From Paenibacillus sp. LHD-38 (GTDB lineage: Bacteria > Bacillota > Bacilli > Paenibacillales > Paenibacillaceae): a DNA stretch of 62,020 bases. Positions 61,954-62,020 of this stretch are shown here, piece by piece. The notes beneath the pieces were generated by a model. The model made no database searches. It had not been told where the DNA came from and was given only the letters and a program-made list of their open reading frames with translations. Numbering within the stretch: the stretch's first letter is position 1; each line of letters starts with the position of its first letter. The DNA is taken from positions 1 through 62,020 of the forward strand of contig NZ_JAVIFU010000042.1 of the NCBI RefSeq assembly GCF_031157315.1. The letters are read 5' to 3'. A program made the translations under genes and the position numbers.

Positions 61954-62020
61954 CAAAACTCGTACAACGAAACGGTAGAATATAAGTTAAGCTGCTAGCT
62001 GAATAGGCAACGTTTTAGGA

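Overview
The window looks like a chromosome segment of a Paenibacillus-type endospore-forming Firmicute. The signs are strong AGGAGG-type ribosome sites, LplA/B/C-like sugar ABC transporters, YesM/YesN two-component proteins, a FIMAH C-terminal domain, a GerA germination-protein remnant, and Gram-positive lipoprotein and secretion signals without outer-membrane genes. No rRNA, tRNA or CRISPR array was seen.

Most intact genes serve extracellular glycan breakdown and uptake. Positions 1-13522 (minus strand) hold a beta-propeller fragment, an orphan solute-binding lipoprotein, a GntR/LacI-type regulator, a GH78 rhamnosidase-like enzyme, a GH99-like enzyme and a large secreted DUF5722 enzyme. A GTATAC-type inverted repeat before several of these suggests one local regulon. 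Positions 13.7-20.9 kb are mostly decay and mobile DNA: a kinase stub cut by a MITE, a secreted seven-blade RCC1 protein, a complete IS231-like element with perfect 20-bp ends, GerA and MFS remnants, and an intact SDR oxidoreductase.

Positions 21.0-27.6 kb encode a 2.2-kDa-residue secreted sialidase with tandem SGNH hydrolase domains. After a scar (27.7-29.2 kb: binding-protein remnant, group II intron tail, broken chromate transporter pair) comes an ABC importer operon (32.8 to 29.2 kb). Next is an operon of beta-helix protein, foldase, GH20 hexosaminidase (split by an in-frame ochre codon) and sulfatase (39.5 to 33.0 kb), divergent from a YesN/YesM two-component pair (39.7-42.9 kb). Sialidase, GH20, sulfatase and, further on, GH29 fucosidase and GH16 together suggest use of sulfated, sialylated or fucosylated amino-sugar glycans; this is inference.

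Positions 43-53 kb hold a CBM protein, an Lrp regulator divergent from an alpha/beta hydrolase, an IS110/IS66 graveyard carrying a 242-bp, about 96% identical copy of part of a gene 4 kb away, an AraC regulator overlapping a GH16 gene, a large discoidin-domain secreted protein, and fragments of IS110, CapA and SUKH genes. Positions 53.0-60.6 kb form a second transport locus: a membrane-bound AraC regulator, then permease, permease, binding protein and GH29 fucosidase. The end (60.6-62.0 kb) is IS110 debris and a 317-bp element bounded by perfect 19-bp inverted repeats.

No wholly new system could be proven. The most interesting candidates are the sialidase-SGNH fusion, the DUF5722 enzyme under the shared operator, the sulfatase/GH20/foldase operon with its YesMN switch, and the repeat elements.
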